Source of the DNA: Cubamyces lactineus
Lineage: Eukaryota; Basidiomycota; Agaricomycetes; Polyporales; Polyporaceae
Direction of reading: 5' to 3'
Length of the DNA: 64,000 nt
Assembly (NCBI GenBank): GCA_022376465.1
Contig: JACDTU010000001.1
Coordinates: 806,001 to 870,000, forward strand
The notes under the pieces are model-generated. The model was not told the origin of the DNA. It saw only the letters and a program-made list of their open reading frames with translations, and did no database searches. A program made the translations under genes and the position numbers. Every line of letters begins with the position of its first letter. The stretch's first letter is position 1. Below, piece by piece: positions 32,184 to 44,713 of this stretch.

Positions 32184-34435
32184 ATGTCCGCGGTTCCTAC
32201 CACTCCTCGCAGACAAACTCACGACCTTCCGACCACAACTCCCGCCGCCACTCCGCAAACAACGCGTGTCGGAACCTCACACATCATTCAATCATCTCCG
32301 CATTACCAGACTACGCGCCGACATTCACTCTATGGCACAGAAGACCGCATCATACTCGATCCAGGGTCGCGCATCTGGAAAGTAGGATTCAGCGGCGAGG
32401 GCAAACCACGAGATGTTTTCCTTGCCGAAGAAGACACTGGGCAGTCATTATGGACACTGAATCGCGCCTCAAAACCCGCGGAGAGGGGAGAGGAAGATAA
32501 GGTCCTCGAAGCGAAACTACAAGCTTGCTTGCGTTCGGTGTTCCACAAGTGCGTCCATAGATCACGCTCGAGACAGCCATCCTCACATTGATTGATTCAA
32601 GTTCTCTCTTGACTGATCCGAAGTCGCGCAAAGTCATATTGGTCGAACACCCACTGCTACCGTTGCACATAAAGGAAATGATGGCTCGTGTACTGTTCAA
32701 TAACCTGCAGGTGAGACTCATGAACGAATGCTGAGGAGTCTGGCCAATTTCTTCCGCTGCTTTTGACGGCTGTTTGCACCTCAATACGAGAGTGGTCAAT
32801 TACTCGATCCAAACCCTTTCTCTTCCTCACGAACGAGCGCTGAGCTATCTCCTAGGTGCCCTCAATATCCTTCGCGTCAAGTCATCTGCTAGCTCTCCTC
32901 GCTTCAGGTCGCGTCACAGGCCTCGTGCTAGACTGTGGCCATCTCGAGACGACCGTATTACCAGTGCGCATACAACCTCCGAGTCAACCGCCCTCCGCGG
33001 ATACTGATTGTTCACTATCAGGTATTTTCCTTCCGACCACTATACCCACATCTCCGCACGACACCACTCGCCGGCGCCCGGCTCTCCTCACATATCAAAG
33101 CCCTCCTACTCATGTTCGGCACTTACATCCCGCCTGCGACATCACTCAGCGCCGCGATGAACATTCCCGCTGCCTCGCGCTCTATCCGCGTCCCACAGGA
33201 CGTGCTCACCGACAAGGTCATCGACGAGATCAAGACGCGCTGCTGCTTTGTCGGTGACCCCATCGACGCGTCCGACTCCGGCGTAGGAACAGGTCGCGCA
33301 TCGTCCCCGAGCGCAATGGGGGGCGACGGTTCTGAGCTCGACTTGCCCCCGAGTGATCCCGCCATGTCCGAATCAGACTTTTCGCGCGTATCTGCAGAGG
33401 TGGAGAGCACGTTCTCGCACGCCGCGTCGTCCGGATACTCGGTCGTATCGCACCCGCAACTCGCTGGTATGGACCCTGCGCATGTGGGCGGTGAGGCTCG
33501 CGTACAGGCTTTGGCGACGATGTACGGCCGACATTCAACCGCAACGGATATTCACATGCGCGTGGATCCACCGCCTGCACAACAAACGGGCACGGGAAGG
33601 GGCACGCTTATCATCCCAGGATGGATCAGGGAACGCGCAGCAGAAGTTCTCTTCGAAGGCGGTGATGTAGACGAGAGTAGCGTCGCAGAGGTCATACTCG
33701 ACTGCCTCCTGAAGGTACTTTTTCCTGATTCTTTAACAGTAGTAGCGTTTCTCACATGTAAACGCAGGTCCCCGTAGACCTCCGCAAAACGCTTGCCTCG
33801 TCAATCCTCGTCATCGGTGGCACACCCATGCTGCCCGGCTTCATCCCGCGCCTGCAAGCCGAGCTCGTGCGTGCCGTTACGCGTACGGCCTCCGAGGCGC
33901 CTTCGCCCCCGCCCGGTCGTTCAGGGCGATCACGACAGCGTCCCACGGCGTATGACCGATATGCGGCGCTGCGGCCACTCCTGCCATACTTCGCGATTCT
34001 CAACAACCCTGCACCTCCTCCACCTGCAAGTGCGAGTGCGGCGGCGAACGCAGGGAAAGCCCCGGCGTTCACTCCGGCGATGATGGCGTGGGTCGGTGGT
34101 TCCCTTGCAGGGTGAGTGTTCGATCTTCCTCCTTGGTCACATACCTCTGTCGCTGACATCGACCAACCTACAGCGCACTGAAGACGGGTGGGGTGGAGGT
34201 TCAGCGAGAAAAGTGGGATGAGGCGGAGGCAGGGGCTGCTGCGCCACAGGTGGAGGACGAAGACGTGCTCATGGGCGACTCACCACCGCGTCCTACCACT
34301 TCTTCCTCATCGACACCGAGGAGCATTCTGCCGGACTGGACGAGGACTCCACTGCCCGTCGGTGCACCACCAGCTCCCCGTCCGCCTTCAGCTGCGCCAC
34401 CACCAGCATTGCACGCGCAGTCTGTCGCTGGTTAG
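32184..34435 (+). CDS. ARP10: Actin-related protein 10 (dynactin pointed-end complex)
   Basis: Six-exon model: join(32184..32548,32602..32710,32856..32963,33022..33714,33768..34111,34174..34435), 626 residues. The actin fold is recognisable: [20 protein letters not shown] near the start, [40 protein letters not shown], and the C-terminal core [14 protein letters not shown] with [19 protein letters not shown]. The set of substitutions fits the divergent ARP10/ARP11 group, which caps the pointed end of the Arp1 filament in dynactin and helps cargo binding. It is longer than canonical actin (about 375) because of a Ser/Asp-rich insert (about residues 265-330) and a long Pro/Ala-rich C-terminal tail with no actin similarity. 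Bona fide nucleotide-binding residues are only partly retained, as in other ARP10 proteins. Confidence 0.82.
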
Positions 34436-35268
34436 CTCGCTATCTCTATGTAAAGTGCATGCATCCCGATCCATGCTTCTCATGTTATGAGGGAGGACAG
34501 TATATGGCGATTGTGAACGAGCTATATGTTAACGATGATTTCCATTTCTTCATTCTCTGCTGTTGCTACTGGCTATCCTACGAGTACCCTACAACGACGG
34601 GGCCGTCTATGACTATATACGCTCTGTACTTTTGGCACATACAAACGAATGGACGAACGGAGGAGACGTGCGGCAGCGAACAACAATATCAGGCGCAATG
34701 CCGCTGCAAAGAACAACGAAACTGATGGCGAAGTGAACGGACGCAACGAGCGAGGGGTAAACGGGGGTAAACGGGGAGTTCGCAGGGTAACGACGGATTG
34801 CACGCTGGACGTGTACAGATCCTGGGGCATGGGGGTCGCGCGGCGAAAGACGTCAAGAACGGGGTAGTGGTGTGCAGTGTGCAATCCTGGCCAGTAGCAG
34901 CCAAAGTGCGTGAGGTCATGATCAAGGAGAGAGAGCACGAGGTGTGATACAACAACAACATGGCGCGGATACGGTGGGGAAACGCGAAGATAGGTATCCG
35001 AGCGGTGACGAAAGGGCGGACGAGACAGTGAGCGAAAGCAGAGATAACCAATACAATGGATGTGGGGGGTCGTGACAGGTCGTGATGTCCTAGCAGGGAG
35101 CTGGACGTGAAACGGAGATGTTGAGCGTGTGCTCAGGACTGTGCAGCGAGCACTGAGCTAGATGGACCAAAATAAGATGTCGTGCTTCGCTTGGCTGACG
35201 AGCCAGCGAGCGTAAATTGAGCGGAGATATTCAAACTACCGGGACCAGGTTCGTGCCCAACGAACGCC
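34436..35268. other. Intergenic region between convergent genes
   Basis: No gene is supported. The sequence from 34640 to 35080 is purine-rich on the plus strand and contains many AAC/GAA runs but no repeat with clear unit structure. Confidence 0.5.
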
Positions 35269-38200
35269 TCAGATCGGACGAGCGTTGAACAGCCGCACCG
35301 TCATCTTCCCACCCGTGCACGACGCAAGCGCGGTCTGCCAATCCTGTTCCGAATACACGTACCGCAGCGCCTGAGGACTCATCGAGCCAACGCTCGACGC
35401 CGAGTTTGAGCGCGGGCGCCCCCGCAGCGCGAGCAGCCCGCCTGGCCCTCCCGCGCCTGTAGTTGCACTAGGGGGTGCCCAGCCGATGACGAAGCTCGGC
35501 GTAAGCTTTACGCCCTCCTGTCCCGCGAACTTGTCGCGCAGGCGCTCGCGCACCTCAGCGAGTGGCGCGCCGCGGGAGACGCGGAGGAGGACGATGCTCG
35601 CGTTCAGCACGGCCTTGAGCGTGACGTTTTCCGTCCCGGCGGGCGCGCCCGGAGTTGGAGGTGGTGGTGGAGGGCTGGTGGTATGTGTCCGCATGGGCAC
35701 GGCTGTGGGCTGTGCAGACGGTAAGGTCGGTGACGTCGTCGGGGACGAGGCGGACACCGACGATGACGGGGTTGACGGGCGCGAGCCTGACTGATCCTGC
35801 GGAGACCATGGCAGATGGAACTGGCCTGGGGGCCGGTCGCGGAACGGCTTGGGGAAGCGGTCGGGCGTGGCGACCTCCTTGTGAAACGGCTCCTGCGGCG
35901 GCTTCCGAAGGGGGGTACGAGGGGGTTCTTCAGGGCGCACTGGCACTGCGGGGGTGGCAGAGAGAATCCCTGGATCTGGCCAGGCACGCACAGCACGTCA
36001 GTACCTCAGTTAATCATGTGCACCGTGCAGAACTGAGAGGGCTGACGCTGCCCAGCGCACCGGGTCGTCATCAAAGCAACGCTCAGATGTCAAAGTGCCC
36101 AAAGGGTGATTGCAAGGGGCAGATGGCAACGGCAGCGGGGAGCGACAGGAGGGATGGGAAACGAAAATGACGACGACGACGGCCGCGACGTGAGCGATGA
36201 ATTATGGCACTCACCGTAGAAGTAGGCATCTATGAGATCTTCCTGCTGCTCATACCAGAGTTCTTCCGATCCAGGCACGCCGAGACCAGCCAGAACGCCA
36301 GGCCCTCGCGATCCCGCAGACAGTGAGCGTCGCAGGTGTCCCCCAGGCGGTGGAGTCAGGCTGCGAGGGAGGATGGACGAGTCGATGGATAGGTCTGACA
36401 GCATCGAGCCGATCGTCGTCACCGACTCCCGATGGCGATGGAATCCCAACGCCGTCTCGCGTCCATCACCGTCACTGTAGAGTTCATGGTCCTCGTCCGT
36501 CGCGGTCTCCGCGTCGGAGGCAACCGAATACAGCGACTCAGGTGAGGCGACGCGGGGGCGGCTGAAATCCGCGCAGGATCCATTCGCGAAGCTGGACGTG
36601 AAGCTTGGCGTGAAGCTCGTTTCGGACGTGATCGACGCTACGCTCGAACGCCAGGACGACCGGCGGGACGCATCGGTGGAGAAGCTCGAGAAGAGCGACG
36701 AGGGTGCGCGCGAGGACGTCGTTGCGGTCGTCGGGGTCTGTGGATCGCCCAGTGGACGACCGCGGTCGTGATGGAGACGCGTTGGCGCATGCAGACGGCG
36801 GGGGTCCGTATCGAGGTGCAGCCCATCGATCGTGGTGAACGCGCTACTGGTAGGGCCCGCGCTGCGCGGTGCATCTGGGGAAAAGACGATGCAATTGCGG
36901 TTGGTGCGGTCGGGGCACGAGTTGTTGCGCTGTCTTCGGACAGGCACGCGGGGCACTTCTTGGATATCCGCGCCGTATGCACCAGAAGGGGCTGCGGGGA
37001 CGAACTCGGTGTCTTCAGGCAGCGCCTGCAGGCCATGATGGAACTCAGAAGGCAACGTATCGGAGTGAACTTTGTGATCAGGGAGGTAGACCTCCTCTGG
37101 CAACCCGATTTCGTCTTCAGTTGGGAATGCGTGTGGTGATTCATCAGCCCATGGCGCCGGTTGAACACGCGCAGGTGCAGACAGGGGTACATTGTAGTAG
37201 TCGGCCGAAGGGTCGTCCTCTGGTAGAGCTAGTGCCAATGAGCCTCGCTCGGATACAAAGAATGTCATATCGTGAGGGGCGGAGGTCGCGGATGTGGGGC
37301 TTCTAGACGAGCTCGCTGTCGACGTCGAGGAGTCGGAAGTGGCATACTGCACAGGAGCCTTCCCGAACGACCGGCGCTGCGGCGCGTCATCCCTTATCAT
37401 CGAGCTTGGACGCGATGTCTCTTGGAATGCGGGAATGGCAGGGCTCGGCGGTAGGTCGGAGAACGCATTAGGGAGTTGCAGAGAGATGTTGGACGCGGAG
37501 AAATACATCGAGAACGCACTGCTTGCCACGGAATTGCGCGCGCTCATCGTGCCGTTCGCGTTACCGCCCCCGCCTCCCGTAGACTGTCGCGCCTTCCCGC
37601 GCTTGCGGTCATGGTCGAGGTCTCTCCTCCAGTAGCCGAAGAAGTCGCGACATAACCGCGCCTCGCGCAGCTCTTTCACGAGCGTGGGTACGTCTTCCTG
37701 GAAGAGGGCGCCGATCAGGGCCTCAAATTCCTTTCCGCGTTGTTCGATCGTCGCCTGGCTGGCGCGGAAGAGCGTCCCCTTCTTCGTCAAGCGCGGGACG
37801 ACGTCGTGTATGTCTTTCGCGATCATCTTCGCGTCTGGGCCTGGAGGTAGGGATTCGAAAGATGCAGCTTGATTAGAGTGATTGTAGACCCCGTTCTTCT
37901 TCACGCCTTTCCCTGCCGCTAATCGTGCGCGTTTCTCGCGAGCCATCAAGGCGTACTCGGTTTCAAGGATTTCCTGAAACCAAAGGCAGTCCTCCCACCT
38001 TCGCCAGACCTCGTACTCCGAGAAGGATGAGCCGGAGCCGCTTGACGCGCCTGAGGTGGTCGAGTGTGCGTCCGACTTCTCAGCAGAGAGGGCGGTTATT
38101 CGCATGCCATAGCAGTAACCAGAGCCTGGGTAGAGCATGAGTTCAATATCTAAGCGCGGAGTCGCGCGCGCACTCACCGAACTTTGTAGGCGGTAGTACC

Positions 38201-38365
38201 TCTACCGAGAATTCCTTTGGTGGTGCGCGATAAACAGCACGCTTGTAATTCTGTGAGAAAGTGGCATGAGCACCATGTCAGAATATCAAGTGATTTCGAT
38301 CATACATGGCCTGAAGGAGGACCACCGAGGGCTCCAGTGCCGGGACCGCCCTGGAAGGAGGACAT
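35269..38365 (-). CDS. PX and PB1 domain protein
   Basis: Four-exon model: complement(join(35269..35945,36215..38125,38178..38250,38306..38365)), 906 residues. After a Gly/Pro leader (MSSFQGGPGTGALGG) comes a phosphoinositide-binding PX domain spanning exons 2 and 3: RAPPKEFSVEVLPP, SGYCYGMRITAL, YEVWRRWEDCLWFQEIL, then VPRLTKKGTLFRASQ. The PX loop between the last two is stretched by a Ser/Gly insert. A long disordered middle (about residues 240-680) is rich in Ser, Pro and Asp. The C-terminal 130 residues form a PB1 domain (LKAVLNASIVLLRVSRGAPL, then RYVYSEQDWQTALA and MTVRLFNARPI). PX plus PB1 recalls the polarity scaffold Bem1, but no SH3 domain is present, so it is not a standard Bem1. 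PB1 would bind a Cdc24-like partner; that is inference. A 269-nt intron separates the last two exons. Confidence 0.82.
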
Positions 38366-41172
38366 GAGTGATAAGGGACGTCGCGGTACAAGGACAAGGT
38401 GCGTACATAGAAGTCAGTGATGAGGCCGACATTCGCCATCTTCCGAAACGATGGTGGGGTGACTTCTGAAAGCAAACGCTAAATTTGCAACACGGAATGC
38501 CAAATGTCAGCTGGGCGGTGTGATTGAAAGGTGGGCCGGTTGCGTGCGGGCGGGCAGAGCAGGTGCGTCTAAGGGGGGTGGTGAGCCCTTGATAGAACCC
38601 GAAACGGCAATAGATGCCCTTGCGCTCACTCACGGCCAGGACGAGATGAGCGGTCTTCCACGGGCGGTATGAGCGGTACGCCGGAAGGGTATAGGAGGAA
38701 GTGAGGGCGGCGCGACGCGGGGAGGAAGCCTCGAACGTCGCGGTGGTGGTAGACGAGAGAGAGAAGAGGAGGAGAGGCAGCGACAGACGAGAGCAAGCGG
38801 GCGCCTGCATGCGTCTTGGGCTTATTGTGTCGGGTGAACAGAGAACATGACATTCTCTCCCCGGTCCGTCTTTCCCTCTTCCGGCGTCCATCCGCAATGC
38901 GCATAGATCGCTCGATCATCATCGCTCTCCCCATTTTTGGCACCCGTCCCTAGGCGCAGCGACTCCTTCGCGTGCCGTCCTCGCCCATACATTGACAGCG
39001 AGATGCAGTGAGACATCTGTGCAAATTGACACGTACAGCGGCGGGAGCATCAGCGTCCGGTTCTGCCTCAAGGCTGCTTTATGTACAACTCACCTCAGCG
39101 GGGCGTGCACACGCCGGACGAGCGCAGGGAGTAGTATCTGATAACCATGCGAGATCCACAGGTGAGATCTAAAGCAGCTTCGATCGCTAGCCATGTGTTA
39201 CTCACCACTCCGCAGCGCTAACCTGATCGTCTCCTGGTCTCTCTTTTCAGCCACAAGGAACATCCACCTCTCTCTCCGAACCCCTACCTTGCACCTCGCA
39301 CATCGTACTCCTGCCTTCAGCTGCCCGTTTGTTCTGCTCGTCTGTCAGTATGCCCAACAGCACTACGTAGTACTCACTGCCATGAGAAGCCATGCACTGC
39401 CCCGTGGGACCAACGTCCTACAAACGCACAATCCCCGGCACCGAGTGGCCCATCACCCCCATCACTTCATCGCGCTAGGTGGGTTTCGGGACGCCGTCCA
39501 GCGGCCCTTTCACCCATCCACATTCGTCTCTCCTGTTTCCTTCCACGCCTTGCGCGCACCGTCTTGGCGGCACTCCACGTTCTACCCTATCCAGCACCCG
39601 ACTTTCGACGCGCGAGAACGCCGTCGCAGCAGGTGAGAGAGAGATGCGGCTCTATCGGCGTGGGCGTGCAGAACGGAAAGATCCTCCCGGATGCAGCGTG
39701 ATGCGCGCGTGTTGCGCAATTGGCGCACCATTCGCACATCTGGCTTCTAGCTCCCCGCGATGCGAGAACAACCGGAGAAGTGTGCACGATTGAGCGTTGG
39801 GCACGGAGCGTCGTTTTCCCAGTCGTGCGAGTCGATACGAACACCAGTCAATGGCGGCGCAGGAACGAATCAGACATCGCGGGTGGCGTATTGCACTATC
39901 TCAGTTCTGCTGTTCTGTCCTGCTTGAGATACAGCGAGGTTGATCCTGCAGTACATAGATGGGGGACAGCACAGGCATTAATTGGCCCGGCGAAGTCGTG
40001 AACGCGTGAATTCCCGAGCTTGTCGTGGAAGAGACACGACATGCATGTCCATGACATCACCGTGCGTATCTGTGCAGCAACGCGATCTTATTCCCGCTCA
40101 CTCCTACGCGCCCTCTCGCTGCCCGCTGCCGTTAAGAGGGGGACGTATGGTCGCGCGAGCCAAGCCGACCGTCGAGGGACAGAAAGAGACGGATCGCCCG
40201 TTCGCCGTGCCTGGCCGCATGGGGCCGTCAATGAACGGAAACCCTACTCTAATTGCGCATTTGCTGCATACGCATCCCCGTGATTCGTGATGCTCATCGC
40301 TCGGTCGACATGCGCCAGCACATGTGCTCCCTCCTATGCTGCCACAGCGACCGAGCGGGCTAAAGGCGGTCGCCCAATCATCGACGGCGTGCATCAACGG
40401 ACGTTTCGACGGGCTCCTCAGCCATCGACACGGGTGCAGAGCGAAGTCCAAGACTCCTAGGACGTAATAATGCCCTGTCCGGGTGCAGATGGAGAATTTG
40501 GCGTCACGAAAAGAGGGAGCCTTCTCGTGGAGACAACTCGTGGAAGACGGCTCAAGGTCTAGGGGCCACTTACTCTAGATGCTGCGCCGCAATCCGTGAG
40601 CAGCTCGGGCCCGCCTTGTAGTGCCTGCACCGATATGCACGTTCACCCCGTCGTAGCAATCGATCCCTTATGTCCGTGCCCCTGGCCCTGCCTTCGGGAA
40701 GGCGCAAGGCTTCACACGGCATGCTCGCCTCGGGTGCCTCTTCTTGCAGTGCAATCCGGGGTGGCGGATGTCGTAATGTCCCCGTCTGATGCAGTAGGTA
40801 TGCGGCGTGCGGCGCTGCCGTGTGGCGAATCGCGGGGACGCGAACCCGACCCGGATATTTCGCGTCGGGATTTGCTAGAGACGCTTCTGTTCCGTTTCAG
40901 TCGCAAGGGGCAGCGGCATCGCGGGAGAATCTTGTCCTAACCTGTTGAGGCATCGATCTGAGGCCCGACGTAAAATTGCCTTCGTGCTTATAGCGTTGCA
41001 ATTGCAGGAATACGTACTGAACGCCGATAAATCCTAGGGCTGTAGAGATCCGCTCAAAACGAAGCGTTTGTTAGAGCGCCAGGGTGCCGTCTATCTACTC
41101 ATACAGCTCGCGACCGATAATCGTATTCATTGTTCTACACCGCTTTCGACGTTCCCAGTACGCGTCGGCTCT
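38366..41172. other. Gene-poor interval of about 2.8 kb
   Basis: No gene is supported. It holds the promoter of the PX-PB1 gene and the 3' flank of the reductase. Open frames such as 39193-39636 and 40596-40940 give His/Arg/Ser/Pro-rich translations without motifs or plausible splice continuation. Confidence 0.5.
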
Positions 41173-42940
41173 TCAGAGCACCTTGAGGCGGGAGATTGGG
41201 TCCAAAGCTGGCCGTCCCCAAGTAGGCTAACAAGGCAACGCCTCAGCGGGTTCGCTGGAGCTTGAATGCTCGCGGAAACACGTACCCAAGAGTCGGGCTT
41301 GTTCTCCAAGATCTCCTCGATCCTTTGAAGCACGTCGGGCGTGAGCTTGGGGATCACTTCAAGCGCCTTTAAGTTGTCGACAATCTGCTCTGGGCGGGAA
41401 GCGCCGAGGATGATTGTCGAGGTGTTGGGGTTGCGCGCAACCCAGGCAAGGGCGAGGTGAGAGACCTTGCATCCCAAGTCTGTTCGCGTGTAGCGAATAC
41501 AAGTCTACGTTTAACACTATTCCGATTAAACCAATAATCAATGTATGGCGAACCTGTTTCGGCGAGCTCGGTCAGCTTGCGGATTTTCTCGACTTGTTTC
41601 TGGCCTTCGGGCGATTTAAGCCAGAGAGCTTTCTTCTTGAATTGTGCTTCCTGCTCTACATCGAGCCGAGAACCTTCAGGAATCCCTTCATTATACTAGA
41701 TTTCGTTCGATATGAGCCCAGAGCTGTGCATACAAAGCGAAGAGTTCAAGACGCATTACCTTGCCAGTGAGGAAACCGCCTGCAAGGGCAGAGAACACTG
41801 TCGTGCCCATGTTGTAGTTGATGTAAAGAGGCCTGGACACGGCCATTAGACCAGGAACGGAAGGAGAGTGCGTCAAGACGTACGCATATTCACGCTCGGC
41901 ACGTTCTCGCTTCAGCATGCTGCCGAGGATCGGAGTTGAGCGCATGTCAGTTAGGCTGCAGATAGAAGACGTACTGATGTTCACACTGCTCCGCGATGGG
42001 TGCAATGAGGCCCAGTTTGTTGGCAATATCTGCAGTCGGTGTCAGCGTCAATGCGTATGCATTTAGAGCTTGAATGACGTGCGGTGTGCTTCCTCGATCT
42101 CCCGAGCAGACCACTCAGAAGTGCCCCAGTAGAACGCCTGTACACAAATGAGTCTTCGCTTAGCGCTAGAGCATAGTACGAGAACTGACCCAGCCTTTCT
42201 CTATGATGAAGTTGAACGCGCGCACGACTTCTTCCATGGGAACTGCATATATGCGTCGTAGTTAGTCGAGAACGCACGGAATTGAGTCACAAATTGCGAC
42301 CATCGTACCTGAGTGATCCGCGCGATGGGCGAAAATGACGTCGACATAGTCCATCTGGAGACGTTCAAGAGATTCCTTGGTTCCCTCGATGATGCTGCGG
42401 ATTCTGAGTTGGATGTATGCAGGAGAAGAGCGACCTTTACTGACTGTTTACGGGAGAGACCGCTAGCATTGGGGCCTTCGCGAGTGCCCCAGAATATCTT
42501 CGTGGTGACGACCAAATCGGATCGACGGAAGCCTAGCTCCTTGATCACTCGACCACTTCGAGTAAGATGAGCCTCCAGTCACGAATGTACACTGTCCTGA
42601 CGACGTACATCTCAATCTCAGACTGTCCTGCTGCGTACGACTCGGCACAGTCGAATGTGTTGATGCCGTTGTCCCAAGCTGTCTTGATGATATCCTGGAC
42701 GTAACCATGAGTAGCTGTAGACATCAGGAGGTTATAGGCCATTACGCACCTTCACAGGATCGCCCTTGACAGAACCTCCCAGAGTAAGCCCTGTACAGTT
42801 GTCAACGCGATGGCGAAGTCGTGGACAAATGGCCACTCACACCCTCCCAGAGAAAACAACGGTACCCGTAGGCCGCTGTTACCCAGCCGCCTGAATGGCA
42901 TGCCCTTCGCGTTATATTCCGGAGTGTTGTCTTGTGCCAT
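41173..42940 (-). CDS. Aldo-keto reductase, K+-channel beta-subunit-like
   Basis: Thirteen-exon model: complement(join(41173..41226,41286..41479,41554..41695,41760..41832,41884..41919,41975..42029,42083..42137,42190..42242,42309..42394,42445..42555,42609..42694,42750..42790,42841..42940)), 361 residues, every phase consistent. The TIM-barrel reductase uses NADPH to reduce aldehydes or ketones. The catalytic tetrad is visible: Asp62 (TFDCAE), Tyr67 (SYAAGQS), Lys95 (LVVTTK) and His136 (VIFAHRADHS). Other family blocks are YWGTSEWSAREIEEAH, IAEQCEHH, FSALAGGFLTGK and TIILGASRPEQ. Sequence style (FRRLGNSGLRVPLFSLGG) matches the Kv-beta/AKR6-like reductases of fungi. The intron at 42030-42082 uses a GC donor; no GT donor nearby keeps the frame. 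The last exon gives the family-like tail PTWGRPALDPISRLKVL. The physiological substrate is unknown. Confidence 0.9.
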
Positions 42941-44713
42941 GTCAGATAGTTGGTAAACAAGCTGTCGCAAAGGCCGTTGTTGCTTTGATACAGGGATATC
43001 CGCGACCTCCAGACTACTTATACGATAGGACGACCAGTGCGGGGAAACATCGGAAACTAATCAGTTCACCATCCGAGAGCGATTGTTTATCGTGTTTCTC
43101 CCAGAGCTCAAGATCACGGGTACTCACCTCCATCCGCGAATGACATATGCTGTGCTTCATGAGCGTATCGCCCAATTAGTTGAGTTCACTGCACGAGACG
43201 ATCTCAGGCGGCCATGGTGGAGTGAGTCATTGGCCTGATTTTGTCGGCCTCTCCTGCCGAGCATCCCCGAGGTCGCCCATACGCGGAGCCCGTGTATGGT
43301 GCGAGCACTGAAAAGTGAAGTATCGGGATGTTCTAATGGATAGGCAGGAAGCCGCAGGATTATGAGTAGGCAGGAATTCCCCGCTGTGACCTAGTACGAC
43401 TAGGAGAGCGCTACAGCCTACAGCCACTCTCGCGTTATTTGGCTACGTTGTGATACGAGGGAAGAGCCGACGCTCGGCGCGTCGACGACAACCGTGCTTG
43501 ACGGACAACTACAAGAGTTCAATGACACGAATGTCCGTGACCTGGATGTTTATGACAAATTTCTCTTCAGATTTTCTTAGTTTATACTGAAAACGGACCG
43601 AGTTCTGAGTACTAGTTTTATGCTCATTCAGCTGCTACAAGGGAATAGTCCAACTTATATATAGTCTTGTCTGTAGGATTGTCGCCAGGGCGAGCGTACA
43701 TGCAGTTATGTACTGGTGGATTCAAGAGGATATGTACTATAATGTAACTATGAGAACCCTGCAGCACGAAACTCTACATGTGCGGAGCATTGCTTGCGTG
43801 TTGCACTAGGTAGCGAGGATATGAACGTATGGGTAATGTGCACAACGAGCCGACAGTCAAACATTGCCCGACTGCAAAGATCTGTGTTAACAGGGTCAAT
43901 GGAGATACAGTTATCTTACTAGAGTAGTGGCCGATCGAGGAGATGACGAAACAACCAAGTTACGATGAGGAGCCGAGTTGTGTCTGCCTTAGCATCTGTT
44001 ACATTCGTACTAAGAGTCCGCGATTGAGATGTCGAAATGTCTATAATGCATATGTAGTATCTTCAAGAGCGGCCGCGTTAGTCTCTGTAGAACGTGCGCG
44101 TCAGCGCCGAGACGAGCGTTCCGTCGGACGGTGCCGGAGGCCGTGTCGGGTGCTACCGGGTGCATATATCCGGCTTCATTGTGGGGGGGCAAGGAACCGT
44201 GTCAAGCACGGTAATGCTTGTGTGTGCTTGGTTCTTAATGACGCGCCGCGACGCGTCGCTTGGCCGTTTGGCCTGTCAACGCTTCTACACACGCGTCTTT
44301 GCGCATATCTCCCTCGTGTGTCTTCCAACGAGCTTCTACACGTGTGCAGCGTTATTGTATTCGACTCATGTATCGGTAGCCTGCCTCCTGAGGAAGGACA
44401 CTCAACGTCATGCGTTATTGATTCGTGAATAACCTCGTGGGGGTGGTTGTGCATCCCGGACCAACTTCTCAGTTCACTCGAACGACTGCCGTCCCACTAA
44501 AAGCACCGCTAATTCTACTAGCAAACAAGAGAAGCACCCCAAAATCCTTACGCCTGCGGAAGTCAATGTCGAACACGAGCTTGCGGAAGACTTTATGATA
44601 TTAGCGCCGGACCTGGTGCCCCTATATATTATAGGGCGATCGAGCCGTCTGTCATTCGACAATTTCGCAGCTCCTTTCACCTCCACCCTCACTATCCTAT
44701 AATTACTTTCAAC
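42941..44713. other. Intergenic region, 1.8 kb, between divergent genes
   Basis: No gene is supported. AT content rises between about 43540 and 43930. The proximal promoter of the next gene contains a TATA-like element. Confidence 0.5.
44623..44630 (+). promoter_or_regulatory. TATA-box candidate for the small Tyr/Ser/Gly-rich gene
   Basis: TATATATT at 44623-44630 lies 84-91 bases before the start codon and is embedded in an inverted repeat (CCTATA TAT TATAGG). A pyrimidine-rich stretch (CTCCTTTCACCTCCACCCTC, about 44670-44689) follows, as in strongly expressed fungal promoters. Position and sequence fit; no transcript evidence. Confidence 0.5.

Noticed and set aside
41127..41285. Unspliced C-terminus of the aldo-keto reductase
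   Set aside because: Read-through of the GTACGT donor yields an unrelated tail; splicing to 41226 yields PTWGRPALDPISRLKVL, as in the family.
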